A stretch of 64,000 nucleotides of DNA. Origin: Pedobacter psychrodurus. GTDB lineage: Bacteria > Bacteroidota > Bacteroidia > Sphingobacteriales > Sphingobacteriaceae. The notes below the pieces were generated by a model. That model was not told where the DNA came from. It made no database searches and was given only the letters and a program-made list of their open reading frames with translations. The translations under genes and the position numbers were made by a program. Where the stretch lies: assembly GCF_004331735.1 (NCBI RefSeq), contig NZ_SJSO01000022.1:33681-97680 (forward strand), in the 5' to 3' direction. This document shows, piece after piece, positions 17,742 to 27,031 of this stretch. Each line of letters starts with the position of its first letter. The first letter of the stretch is position 1.

Positions 17742-20700
17742 TTAAAACCCTACATTAACACCAAACAGAAATGATCTAGTACTTGGATAAGCACCGCGGC
17801 TATCTATGCCTGGGCCTAAACCTGTATCTTGAACGAAATCGGGGTCGTTACCCGTGTAACCGGTAATGGTTGCCAAATTTTGTCCGGTGGCATAAATACG
17901 CAGGTTACGGATGTATTTAGTTTTTAACTTAAAGTTATAACCAAGTGTAATCTCATCAATCTTCACATTTGTACCACTTTCTATATAATAGTCGGAGTAC
18001 ATGTAAGTATCTTTGATCTGGCTATATTTCCCGAACGCATCTCTTAAATAATTAGATCCGGTAATGGCTGGGTTACCATACGATAATGCGGTTGTATTTA
18101 AGATATCATAATCGAATTTACCTCTTAAAAAGATCCTGAAATCGAAATTCTTGTAGGTAAAGTTTGCAGTGTATGAGGCATAATATTTTGGAATGGCATT
18201 TCCGATTGGAGCAAGATCTGTTAAGTTTTTATCTTTTGAATAGTTGATCTGATCATTACGTACCGGAACACCATTTCTATTAAAGAACAACCATTTACCA
18301 TTGGCATCGAAACCAGCAAAACGTTTACCATAGAAAATACCAACATCTTCCCCTTCGTAAGTGGTAATGGCATCTCCTAAATCTCCGGCACCGCCAATGC
18401 CACCAAATGTTTTGTATTTAACAGCAAAAGCGTCATTTGAATAAGAATTAAGCGTATTCTTAATGGTACTACCTGTAAAATCCATGCTAAACGTAAAGTC
18501 TTTGGTTTTTATGGCCTGATAGCTTAGGGCAAGCTCTATACCTCTTGATGAAATATTACCAACATTGGCATAGATTGTAGATTGTACATAAGGCGGCTGA
18601 GGTGTAATATAAGTATCCAACAAATCTTTAGTTGTTCTATCAAATACATCTAACGAACCCGTTAACTTACTATTAAACAAGGTAAAATCTGCACCGATAT
18701 TGGTTTCTCGTTTTGATTCCCATTTAAGGAAAGGATTTGGATTAATTGTTGGTCCATAGGTTTCGCGGTAACTACCATCGGGATACAGATATTTACCACC
18801 GCCACCAAGTGTTACCCTTGATGCATTGTTGGCAAAACCTGAGTTACCGGTTACACCGTAACCCGCCCTTAATTTTAGGTAATTTACCCATTTCACATCC
18901 TTCATAAAACCTTCTTCGGTAACATTCCAACCCAATGAAACAGCGGGAAAATTTCCCCATTTGTTATTATCACCAAACCTGGAAGAACCTTCGTGCCTTA
19001 AAATTAATTGTAACAAGTACTTATTATCGTACGAGTAGTTAATCCTTCCAAAAAAGGCGATCAGGGTGTTGTCGTTTTTATAACTGTCCATGCCTGCTTT
19101 ACCATCCGCTAATGCCTGGCCAGCGCCTAAATTATCTTCATTAAACTGATCATTTAAGAAACCACGGGTATTTGATTTTGCACCTTCTTCGATGTTATAG
19201 CGATAACTGTAACCTGCCAATGCAGTAAAAGAATGTTTATCGTCCACCGTTGTATTGTACTGTAAGGTTGGCTCGAAGGCATAACCCTGAGAAAGGAAAT
19301 TATTTTTAAAGGCGTAACCTCCACTCGGGTAATCACTATTTTCTACCGAATTTTCACTCTTCAATTGTGCATAACCTCCATCAACAAAGTAATCTCTTTG
19401 CAATGACCCAAATACTGATGCTTTTAAACCTTTGACGATGTCGAAATCAGCTTTTAGATCAGCAGAAGTTGTTTGCTGTTTACGGTAACTGGTTTGGTTA
19501 AACAATTTTGCATATTGATTAGTACTCTGGTTATCATAATAGAATGAACCATCTGAATTATAAATCTGCTTTGTAGGATTTTTAGTTAATTCTTCTTCCC
19601 AACCACTTCCATTTAGTTCATTATCAAAAAATGATGAAGTAACTCCGTTAGAAAGTAAATTCGCATTATTAATATTGGTGGCTAGATTTAGCTGGATATT
19701 TAATTTGTCATCGAAACCCTTTTGATTGATATTTAACCTTCCGGTGTATTCTTTCCTACCGTTTTCTAAGGCGATACCCTGTAAATCTCGGAAGTTTAAA
19801 CTTGCCCGATAGCTTGTTTTATCAGTTCCTCCAGATAATGCCAGGTTATGGTTTTGAGATAAATTATCATGATTAACCAATTTATTGTACAAATCTTCAC
19901 TTCCACCATAATCTACTGCGTTAATTTCGCCAGCATTAATTTTAGCTCGAAACTCGTCTGCTGTTAAAAAGTCTAATCTATTTTGGATAAACTCCTTACG
20001 GATATAACTGGAATAAGTAAATGTAGGGGGACCTGCTTTTCCCTTTTTAGTGGTGATTAAAATTACACCTGCATTTGCACTTGTTCCATAAATTGCTGCG
20101 CCTGATCCATCTTTTAACACATCGACCGATAAGATATCATCTTGTTGCAACAGATCGGGATTACCACCTGGAATACCATCAATTACATAAAGCGGACTTG
20201 CGCTACCGGCTACAGAAACCACCCCACGCAATTGCACACTTGGCCCTGAATTGGGGTTTGAACTATTCGCCCGGGTTATGTTTAATCCTGCAACCTTACC
20301 TTGCACAAGGTCTAAGGCACTCCGGGCACCACTTTGCCGAAATTGTGAAGTATCCACGTGGGCAACTGATGAAGTAACTTCTTTTGTTTTTAATGTCCCA
20401 TAACCAACCACTACTACTTCATCTAATTTTTGAGATTGTGATGGAACTAAGCTGATGGTTAATGGAGCAGCTCCATTACCCGCCGGAACAGATTTAGTTT
20501 GGTAACCGATATAACTAAATACCAGCACATCGGTTGGGGCAGTTACATTAATACTGAATTTACCATTTTCTTGTGTTACCGTACCACCTGTTTTACCCTG
20601 GATTTTAATCCCAACGCCAGGTAGACCGAGTTTCTGCTCATCTACAACAGTACCGGTAATTGTTTTCTGACCTGCAGATGTTGCAGGAGCAGCAGCTGTT

Positions 20701-20942
20701 GGCGCAGGTGCCGGGGCAGTAACCGGACGCGCACCACCCAAAGGATTTGCAGGAGCTTTTACCGTATCGGCGGGTTTTGCAACTGGCACTTTTTTGGTTG
20801 TGTCTTGTTTTTTAGTTGTGTCCTGCTGAAAATAATAGCGGTTAAAATTAATTTTTTCGCTTTTAATTTTTGCAAACAACTGGGGGCTTGAAAATAGGAC
20901 CAGGCATAGGAAACCTGTCGTCCTGAGTAAAATGTTTTTCAT
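17742..20942 (-). CDS. SusC/RagA family TonB-dependent transporter (copy B) with a Pro/Ala/Thr-rich linker
   Basis: About 1066 residues from the ATG at 20942; a GTG two codons upstream is possible but ATG fits the signal peptide MKNILLRTTGFLC better. After the signal comes an unusual low-complexity stretch (about residues 35-95) rich in Pro, Ala, Thr and Lys, with DTTKKQDTTKK and PAPAPTAAAPATSA. Then come the carboxypeptidase-like domain (KTITGTVVDEQKLGLPGVGIKI), the plug (LDEVVVVGYGTLKTKEVTSS, ANAGVILITTKKG) and a barrel ending GVNVGF. SusC copy A lacks the linker. It is operonic with SusD copy B. A LacI-type site and a long inverted repeat lie about 100 bp upstream. Confidence 0.95.
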   Translation of the reverse strand: MKNILLRTTGFLCLVLFSSPQLFAKIKSEKINFNRYYFQQDTTKKQDTTKKVPVAKPADTVKAPANPLGGARPVTAPAPAPTAAAPATSAGQKTITGTVVDEQKLGLPGVGIKIQGKTGGTVTQENGKFSINVTAPTDVLVFSYIGYQTKSVPAGNGAAPLTISLVPSQSQKLDEVVVVGYGTLKTKEVTSSVAHVDTSQFRQSGARSALDLVQGKVAGLNITRANSSNPNSGPSVQLRGVVSVAGSASPLYVIDGIPGGNPDLLQQDDILSVDVLKDGSGAAIYGTSANAGVILITTKKGKAGPPTFTYSSYIRKEFIQNRLDFLTADEFRAKINAGEINAVDYGGSEDLYNKLVNHDNLSQNHNLALSGGTDKTSYRASLNFRDLQGIALENGRKEYTGRLNINQKGFDDKLNIQLNLATNINNANLLSNGVTSSFFDNELNGSGWEEELTKNPTKQIYNSDGSFYYDNQSTNQYAKLFNQTSYRKQQTTSADLKADFDIVKGLKASVFGSLQRDYFVDGGYAQLKSENSVENSDYPSGGYAFKNNFLSQGYAFEPTLQYNTTVDDKHSFTALAGYSYRYNIEEGAKSNTRGFLNDQFNEDNLGAGQALADGKAGMDSYKNDNTLIAFFGRINYSYDNKYLLQLILRHEGSSRFGDNNKWGNFPAVSLGWNVTEEGFMKDVKWVNYLKLRAGYGVTGNSGFANNASRVTLGGGGKYLYPDGSYRETYGPTINPNPFLKWESKRETNIGADFTLFNSKLTGSLDVFDRTTKDLLDTYITPQPPYVQSTIYANVGNISSRGIELALSYQAIKTKDFTFSMDFTGSTIKNTLNSYSNDAFAVKYKTFGGIGGAGDLGDAITTYEGEDVGIFYGKRFAGFDANGKWLFFNRNGVPVRNDQINYSKDKNLTDLAPIGNAIPKYYASYTANFTYKNFDFRIFLRGKFDYDILNTTALSYGNPAITGSNYLRDAFGKYSQIKDTYMYSDYYIESGTNVKIDEITLGYNFKLKTKYIRNLRIYATGQNLATITGYTGNDPDFVQDTGLGPGIDSRGAYPSTRSFLFGVNVGF

Positions 20943-21035
20943 TGGCACTCACTAGTTTAGTTTATAATTAGTTACGTAATGCGGCCAACATTTTTACCAA
21001 ATTAATAAGAGCAATGAGATTAATTAGTGATAGTT

Positions 21036-21129
21036 AGGATTTCCGCAAAACGATTTAGTAACGCCTTAAAGGGCATTTTGTTTTAAACAAAATGAAAAAA
21101 CTTTAAAATGTTACGTTTGCGGAAGTCCT
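21036..21129. promoter_or_regulatory. Long inverted repeat with a LacI-type site between lpxB and SusC copy B
   Basis: The arms AGGATTTCCGCAAAACG (left) and ACGTTTGCGGAAGTCCT (right) are nearly complementary, ending 3 bp before the lpxB stop. Inside lies a second near-perfect palindrome, 21074-21094 (CATTTTG...CAAAATG). The left arm includes GCAAAACGATTTAGTA (21045-21060), a variant of the LacI operator of this locus. The structure could end lpxB transcription and also hold the SusC operator. Which role dominates is not clear. Confidence 0.5.
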
Positions 21130-21132
21130 AGT

Positions 21133-22236
21133 TTAGTGCAGATATTTCGAGATTAGCTTGGCTGTTTTTGCGGAAGCACCAGGTTTTCCCATAAGTAAAA
21201 GCAGCTCATCGTAATGTGTTAACATCTCATCCCTGCCAGCTCCTTCCAGGATAATTTTAAGTTCTTCGTTTACTTTTTGGGTGTTACAATCTTCCTGGAT
21301 AAGTTCGGTTACAATCTTCTTATTTACGATAAGGTTAACGAGCGAAATGAACTTAATTTTTACCAACATCCTGGCAATGGCAATTGAAATGGTTCCACCC
21401 TTATAAACCACCACCTGCGGAACTTTAAACAAAGCAGTTTCTAGCGTAGCTGTTCCAGAAGCTACAATTGCAGCATGGGCATGGTGCAATAAATTATAGG
21501 TATTGTTAAAAAGCAAGTTAACTTTTTTATCTCCTGTAAACTGATGATAGTAACTTTCGGTAAAAGTTGGTGCAGCAGCAATGGCAAATACACAATCGGG
21601 ATAACTTTCGGTAATGCTTAACATCACCGGCAATAAACGTTCTATTTCCTGCTTGCGGCTACCTGGCAACAAGGCGATAATTTTTCCATTTCCTAATTGA
21701 TGGTTTTCGCGAAAATTTAGATCTGGTGTAAACTGCGCAATCTCGTCTAATAAAGGGTTGCCAACGTAATCTACCTCCATACCCCATTCCTTGTAGAAAT
21801 CTACTTCGAAAGGCAAGATACAGAACATGTGATCGACAACCTTTTTGATTTTCAGCACCCGTTTTTGGTTCCAGGCCCAAACTTTAGGTGAAATATAATA
21901 ACATACTTTTATGCCATTGGCTTTTGCGAACTCCGCAATTTTTAAGTTAAAACCCGGAAAATCGATCAGGATCAGCACATCGGGCTTCCATTGTAAAATA
22001 TCGTTTTTGCAGGATTTGAGATTTCTGAAAATGGTTCTTAAATTTAGAATTACCTCGGTAAAGCCCATAAAAGCCATATCGGCATAGTGTTTAACTAGCG
22101 CTCCACCTTCGGCTTCCATTTTATCACCTCCGAAATACCTGAACATAGCTTCGCCATCCACAGCTTTTAAGGCTTTCATTAAATTGGCGCCATGTAAATC
22201 GCCTGAGGCTTCTCCGGCTACGAGGTAGTACTTCAT
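21133..22236 (-). CDS. lpxB: Lipid-A-disaccharide synthase
   Basis: LpxB joins UDP-diacylglucosamine and lipid X to form the lipid A disaccharide at the inner membrane. The start at 22236 gives MKYYLVAGEASGDLHGANLM, the classical N-terminus; an upstream in-frame extension to 22335 lacks family sequence and was not used. Other family motifs are LIDFPGFNLKIAEFAK, YYISPKVWAWNQKRVLKIKK, LLPGSRKQEIERLLPVML and ASGTATLETAL. The length of 367 residues is normal. surE and a small membrane protein lie upstream on the same strand, a common neighbourhood in Bacteroidota. The 226-bp gap to them contains a REP-like repeat. Confidence 0.95.
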   Translation of the reverse strand: MKYYLVAGEASGDLHGANLMKALKAVDGEAMFRYFGGDKMEAEGGALVKHYADMAFMGFTEVILNLRTIFRNLKSCKNDILQWKPDVLILIDFPGFNLKIAEFAKANGIKVCYYISPKVWAWNQKRVLKIKKVVDHMFCILPFEVDFYKEWGMEVDYVGNPLLDEIAQFTPDLNFRENHQLGNGKIIALLPGSRKQEIERLLPVMLSITESYPDCVFAIAAAPTFTESYYHQFTGDKKVNLLFNNTYNLLHHAHAAIVASGTATLETALFKVPQVVVYKGGTISIAIARMLVKIKFISLVNLIVNKKIVTELIQEDCNTQKVNEELKIILEGAGRDEMLTHYDELLLLMGKPGASAKTAKLISKYLH

Positions 22237-22315
22237 GTTTTTTTTTATGTATAATGGAAGATGGAATTTTACCCTTTCATCCCTGATAAATATTTTTTTT
22301 TGTGTTATAACAAAA

Positions 22316-22425
22316 TCGTCCTTGCGAGGAGGCACGGATTGTAAAACGAGCGATCGTCATTCCCGCGCAGGCGGGAATCTTAAAGCTAATTGCATTAGGA
22401 TTCCCAATCAAGTTGGGAATGACGA
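22316..22425. repeat. REP-like inverted repeats between lpxB and the small membrane protein gene
   Basis: GTCATTCCCGCGCAGGCGGGAAT and ATTCCCAATCAAGTTGGGAATGAC face each other, each arm itself a small hairpin, with a further CGTCCTTGCGAGGAGGCACG at the left. The type (CGTCATT...AATGACG) is dispersed in many genomes. The repeat may stop or stabilise the surE transcript. Confidence 0.6.
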
Positions 22426-22462
22426 ACCGACTTGATCAGTCATTATCACTCTAGTATTTCCC

Positions 22463-22735
22463 TTAAAAAACTTTATATGCAAAAAACACAAAAGCGCACA
22501 AAAACGTTGCGGCTAATATACCTCTACCGATATTTTCTTTGTTGTATTTAAAAAAGTATTGCATGGTGTAAGCATTTATGGCAATACCACCAATATATAA
22601 CAAATCTGCTTTAGCAAGGGATGCCACATGGTGGATAATGTACCAGGCAATAGCACAAAATATTGCTGGTACAAGCAAACCAATGCCCAAACCTATCCAT
22701 ACAGAATTATTTAATCTTTTTAACTGATCAATCAT
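22463..22735 (-). CDS. Small hydrophobic membrane protein, unknown function
   Basis: A 90-residue protein with three probable membrane segments: about 12-36 (VWIGLGIGLLVPAIFCAIAWYII), 42-60 (LLYIGGIAINAYTMQYFF) and 68-88 (GRGILAATFLCAFVFFAYKVF). It begins 12 bp after the surE stop, so it is very probably in the surE transcript. It has no recognised catalytic motif. Its place between surE and lpxB is suggestive of an envelope role, but the function is unknown. Confidence 0.75.
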   Translation of the reverse strand: MIDQLKRLNNSVWIGLGIGLLVPAIFCAIAWYIIHHVASLAKADLLYIGGIAINAYTMQYFFKYNKENIGRGILAATFLCAFVFFAYKVF

Positions 22736-22747
22736 AATGGCAAGCGC

Positions 22748-23587
22748 TTAACCTAAATTAATGCCATCGGGCGCCGAAACTTTAGTGCCAGCAGGTTTCG
22801 AATCAGTATCGCCCATAAAATCCCAACTGTTTAAGGCCTGTATAGCATGATGCGCGGTTAAATCAAACTGAACCGGAACGATAGAAACATAATTATGTTC
22901 TAAAGCCCAAACATCGGTATCTTCCCCCTTATCGAAATTTTCAAAAACTCCTGTTAACCAATAGTATGGGCGTTTGTAAGGATCAGTTCTTTCATCAAAT
23001 TCTTCCATCCACTTGGCATTAGCCTGGCGGCAAACCTTAACGCCTTTTAGATGATCACCTTTCGGGAAATTCACATTTAAAAGGGTTCCTTCTGGTAAAC
23101 CATTTGCTAAAACTTGTTCACAGATGTTTTTAATGTATTTTTTGGTATGACTAAAATCGGCATCGGCTGCAAAATCATCTAAAGAGAAACCAATCGATGG
23201 AATCTTTTCTATTGCACCCTCTACTGCAGCAGACATGGTACCTGAATAGAGCACGTTAATCGAATTATTTAGTCCGTGGTTAATGCCTGATACGCACAAA
23301 TCAGGTTTTTTACCCTTAAAAATCTTATTTACAGCAATTTTAACGCAATCAACCGGGGTTCCACTGCATTTATACATTTCTACACCTGCATAAAGATCAA
23401 CCTTATCAAAACGGATCGGTTTACCTATGGTAATGGCATGCCCCATTCCACTTTGCGGACTATCTGGCGCAACAACTACCACATTGCCCAGCTCCTGCAT
23501 TACTTCCATTAAATTTTTGATGCCTGTAGCTGTAATGCCATCATCATTTACAACTAAAATATTTGGTTTTACGCCCTGCTTTGTCAT
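22748..23587 (-). CDS. surE: 5'/3'-nucleotidase SurE
   Basis: SurE is a metal-dependent nucleotidase that removes phosphate from nucleoside monophosphates under stress or in stationary phase. The family motif NILVVNDDGITATGIKNL near the start provides the Asp pair for the metal; SGMGHAIT, CSGTPVDCV and SGINHGLNNS follow. The start at 23587 (MTKQGVKPNILVVNDDG) fits family proteins. An in-frame extension to 23644 adds a hydrophobic stretch that is probably not translated. The length is 279 residues. It is the first gene of a short operon with the 90-residue membrane protein. Confidence 0.95.
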   Translation of the reverse strand: MTKQGVKPNILVVNDDGITATGIKNLMEVMQELGNVVVVAPDSPQSGMGHAITIGKPIRFDKVDLYAGVEMYKCSGTPVDCVKIAVNKIFKGKKPDLCVSGINHGLNNSINVLYSGTMSAAVEGAIEKIPSIGFSLDDFAADADFSHTKKYIKNICEQVLANGLPEGTLLNVNFPKGDHLKGVKVCRQANAKWMEEFDERTDPYKRPYYWLTGVFENFDKGEDTDVWALEHNYVSIVPVQFDLTAHHAIQALNSWDFMGDTDSKPAGTKVSAPDGINLG

Positions 23588-23807
23588 GCCGGTAAAAATA
23601 CAGATTATAAATTCAAGGCACAATAAAGCAAGGTTTATATGCAAAAATCATTTATTCCTAGATTTTTAGTTTTGAAATCAAAATTATTTCATTCCCTGCA
23701 AGAAAGCATATATATTTGAATAAATAACTTATTAAAAATGAAGGCTGTATTTGAGATCACACTTAAACTAACAGGTACGCACTCATGATCATAAACCAAA
23801 ACAAACA

Positions 23808-26741
23808 ATGAAATTCAAACTATTTACTTTGGCTTGTTTTCTAATTACAGGTTCTTTAGCGAAAGCGCAAACTACCTATCAATGGAAAACAGGAACATCT
23901 GGTGGCTTTACCTACAAGTATGTAACCAACGATCCGACCAAAACACGTTTTTATACTTTAAAAAACGGTTTGACTGTAATTTTATCTCAAAATAACAAGG
24001 AGCCTAATATTACTTACAAAATGGCGGTAAGAGCCGGCAGTAATACCGATCCGCGTACCAATACCGGTTTGGCGCATTATTTAGAACACCTTTTATTTAA
24101 AGGAACAGATAAATTCGGATCGCTAAATTATGCCAAAGAAAAACCACTTTTAGATAAGATCGAAGCACTTTACGAAACTTACAACAAAACTACCGATCCG
24201 GCCAAACGCAAAGAGATTTATAAGGAAATTGATAAAACTTCGGGCGAAGCTTCTAATTATTCTATCGCAAACGAATACGATAAAATGATGAAATCGATCG
24301 GAAGTAACTCTACCAACGCCCACACCTCGGTAGAAGAAACCGTTTATGAAGAAGACCTTCCATCAAATGCCATTGATAAATTTTTGGCTGTGCAGGCAGA
24401 ACGTTTCCGTGCCCCTGTTTTCCGCATCTTCCATACAGAGTTAGAAGCTGTTTATGAAGAGAAAAATATCGGTATGGACAATGATGGCCGTAAAATGTAT
24501 GAGAAAATGCTGTATGCTTTGTTTCCTACGCATAACTACGGACAACAAACCACCATTGGTACTATTGAGCATTTAAAAAATCCCTCGTTAATCGAAATCA
24601 GAAAGTATTACAACAAATATTATGTGCCTAATAATATGGCCTTAATTATGAGTGGCGATATTAATTATGATGATTTAATCAAAAAAATCGATAAGGACTT
24701 CGCCTTTATGGCACCTAAGCCTTTATCGCTTTACAACCCTGCACCAGAAAAACCTTTAACACAGGTTCAAACGGTTGATATTTATGGTCCAAGTGCCGAA
24801 AACTTATATGTTGCTTACAGGGGTTTTGCCCAAAATACCCATCAAAGTTTATTACTGGATTTAATCGGCAGCATTTTGGCAAACGGGAAAGCGGGTTTAA
24901 TGGATATCAACATTAATAAACAACAAAAAATGTTGAGGGCAGGTGCTGGTTATAACTCGATGAAAGATTATGGAATTTTCATTTTATCTGGCTCACCTAA
25001 AGCTGGCCAAAGTTTGGAAGAGGCCCAAAAATTATTATTAGAGCAGGTAGAATTGCTTAAAAAAGGCGAATTTGATGAAAGCCTAATTAAAGCAACAGTT
25101 GCTAACATCAAATTGGCCGAACTCCAAAGCTTTGACAATAATGATGTTCGTGCAGATTTCGCGATGAATGCCTTTATCCAAAACCGTGGTGCAGAATGGG
25201 ATAAAACCCTGGCATCAACCGATGCGATGGCCAAAGTAACCAAAAAGGAAATTGTAGACTTTGCCAACAAGTTTTTCGTTAACAATTATGTTTCTATCTT
25301 AAAACACAAAGGTGAAGATAAGAGCATTGTTAAAGTAGAAAAACCAACCATTACTGCAGTAAAAACCAATGTTAATGAGGTTTCTCCATTTACAAAAGAC
25401 ATCATTGCTGCTCCGGTAAAACCCATCGCTCCTAAATTTTTAGACTATACCAAAGACCTTAATTTTGGCAAAGCAGGCATTGCTGATGTAATTACAGTTC
25501 AAAACACTGAAAACGGAATTTTCCGTATGGGTTACCGTTTTGATATGGGTTCTTACAACTATAAGTTATTGCCTTATGCTGCTCAATATTTAGCGTTCTT
25601 AAGTACTGATAAATATTCGGCAGAGGATATTAGTAAAGCATTTTACAACATTGCCTGTAGCTATAGCATAAATGTAGGTACTGATGTAACTACCGTTTCA
25701 ATCAGTGGTTTACAAGAAAACTTTGATAAAGCGGTAGCCTTGTTAGAAGATGTACTGGCAAATTGTAAACCAAACGAAAAAGCCTTAGAAGATTTAAAAG
25801 GTCGTTTGTTAAAATCGAGAGATAACGCAAAATTAAATAAATCGTCAATTCTTGGTGGTTTAATGAGTTATGCACAATACGGTGCCGATAATCCTTTCAA
25901 TTATGGATTAACTAATGATGAGATCAAAAATATGAAATCGGCAGATTTGATCTACATTTTACATAACCTGACCAATTACAAACACACCATTACTTATTAC
26001 GGACCAAAAACATTAGCGGCATTTTCTGCTGATATTGTTAAAGCGCATCCATTGGCTAAAGAATTTACAGATGCTGCACCGATTAAGAAATTTGTGTACA
26101 CCAAAACCGATTCGAACAAAGTTTACTTTGCCGATTATGATATGGTGCAGGCCGAAATACGTTGGGTACGCAACGGTGGCTTGTACGACCCGGCCAATGC
26201 AGCAAAAATCGCCTTGTTTAACAACTATTTCGGCGGCGGCATGGGCTCAGTAGTATTCCAAACCATCCGCGAATCTAAAGCTTTGGCTTATTCTACTTTT
26301 GCAGTATATTCTTCTCCAAATACCAAAGAAAAAGAAAATACCATTATCGCTTATGTAGGTACACAGGCAGATAAAATGAATGAAGCAGTTGCCGGTATGA
26401 ATGAGTTATTAACCACTTTACCACAGTCTGATAAATCATTTGCATTATCAAAAACCAACTCATTAAATGGCTTAGAAACCAGCCGTATTACCAAAGATGG
26501 AATTATTTATAGCTATTTGGCCGATAAAAAATTAGGTTTCGATCACGACTCAAGGGTTGATGAATATGCTAACTTAAAACCATTGACTTTTAATGATGTA
26601 AAATCATTCCACCAAACCAATCTTTCGGGCAAACCTTACAGTTATTGTATCGTGGCTTCCGAAAAGAAAATCAATATGGCAGATTTAGCAAAATTTGGTC
26701 CGGTAACTAAACTAAGCCTGGAGCAGATTTTTGGATACTAA
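23808..26741 (+). CDS. M16 family zinc metallopeptidase (pitrilysin/insulinase type), two-unit secreted form
   Basis: A 977-residue protein with a signal peptide (about 1-20, LAKAQ). The inverted zinc motif HxxEH is His90-Tyr-Leu-Glu93-His94, followed downstream by ELEAVYEEKNIG with the third zinc ligand. The second half repeats the M16 fold without a zinc motif (YFGGGMGSVVFQTIRESKALAYS), as is normal for large M16 proteins. It probably degrades peptides in the periplasm. It is monocistronic, transcribed away from surE, with a strong terminator at 26808-26838. The TATATTTG at 23711-23718 resembles the -7 box of Bacteroidota promoters, but no good -33 TTG is seen. Confidence 0.93.
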   Translation: MKFKLFTLACFLITGSLAKAQTTYQWKTGTSGGFTYKYVTNDPTKTRFYTLKNGLTVILSQNNKEPNITYKMAVRAGSNTDPRTNTGLAHYLEHLLFKGTDKFGSLNYAKEKPLLDKIEALYETYNKTTDPAKRKEIYKEIDKTSGEASNYSIANEYDKMMKSIGSNSTNAHTSVEETVYEEDLPSNAIDKFLAVQAERFRAPVFRIFHTELEAVYEEKNIGMDNDGRKMYEKMLYALFPTHNYGQQTTIGTIEHLKNPSLIEIRKYYNKYYVPNNMALIMSGDINYDDLIKKIDKDFAFMAPKPLSLYNPAPEKPLTQVQTVDIYGPSAENLYVAYRGFAQNTHQSLLLDLIGSILANGKAGLMDININKQQKMLRAGAGYNSMKDYGIFILSGSPKAGQSLEEAQKLLLEQVELLKKGEFDESLIKATVANIKLAELQSFDNNDVRADFAMNAFIQNRGAEWDKTLASTDAMAKVTKKEIVDFANKFFVNNYVSILKHKGEDKSIVKVEKPTITAVKTNVNEVSPFTKDIIAAPVKPIAPKFLDYTKDLNFGKAGIADVITVQNTENGIFRMGYRFDMGSYNYKLLPYAAQYLAFLSTDKYSAEDISKAFYNIACSYSINVGTDVTTVSISGLQENFDKAVALLEDVLANCKPNEKALEDLKGRLLKSRDNAKLNKSSILGGLMSYAQYGADNPFNYGLTNDEIKNMKSADLIYILHNLTNYKHTITYYGPKTLAAFSADIVKAHPLAKEFTDAAPIKKFVYTKTDSNKVYFADYDMVQAEIRWVRNGGLYDPANAAKIALFNNYFGGGMGSVVFQTIRESKALAYSTFAVYSSPNTKEKENTIIAYVGTQADKMNEAVAGMNELLTTLPQSDKSFALSKTNSLNGLETSRITKDGIIYSYLADKKLGFDHDSRVDEYANLKPLTFNDVKSFHQTNLSGKPYSYCIVASEKKINMADLAKFGPVTKLSLEQIFGY

Positions 26742-27031
26742 AAAGGTAGAGGGTAGGAAGGCGGAGGGTTTAAGGTAAAAACCTGATGCTTTAATATCAA
26801 AATTACTAGCGATTCCCGGAAACGGGGATCGCTTTTTTTATGGATTATTGGTTCATCAGCCAATGGTTGATTTGTCATTAGTAACAACATGGCTCAGAAA
26901 CAAATTGTACGCTTGCATCTTCGTGATAAAAAACAAAATTCTTCCGTGTTAATCCGTGCCTCCGTGGCAAAAAAAGTTCATTGGTCATTGGTTTATTTGT
27001 TGCATAATGCAGAAAATTGTGCCTTCGTGTC
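26742..27031. other. Gene-free stretch between convergent genes
   Basis: Beyond the terminator at 26808-26838 the stretch holds CCGTGTTAATCCGTGCCTCC and TGCCTTCGTGTCTTAATGG. I recall such sequences as recurring between genes in related genomes. No open frame, tRNA or clear promoter is seen. Confidence 0.4.
26808..26838 (+). terminator. Terminator after the M16 peptidase gene
   Basis: AGCGATTCCC and GGGGATCGCT form a stem around AAAC-type loop sequence and are followed by a run of seven T. Confidence 0.85.

Noticed and set aside
20943..20948. GTG start of SusC copy B
   Set aside because: The ATG two codons later gives a cleaner signal peptide; the difference is small.
22237..22335. Upstream extension of lpxB
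   Set aside because: The extra 33 residues have no family resemblance and run into a REP-containing spacer; the MKYYLVAGEASGD start fits the family.
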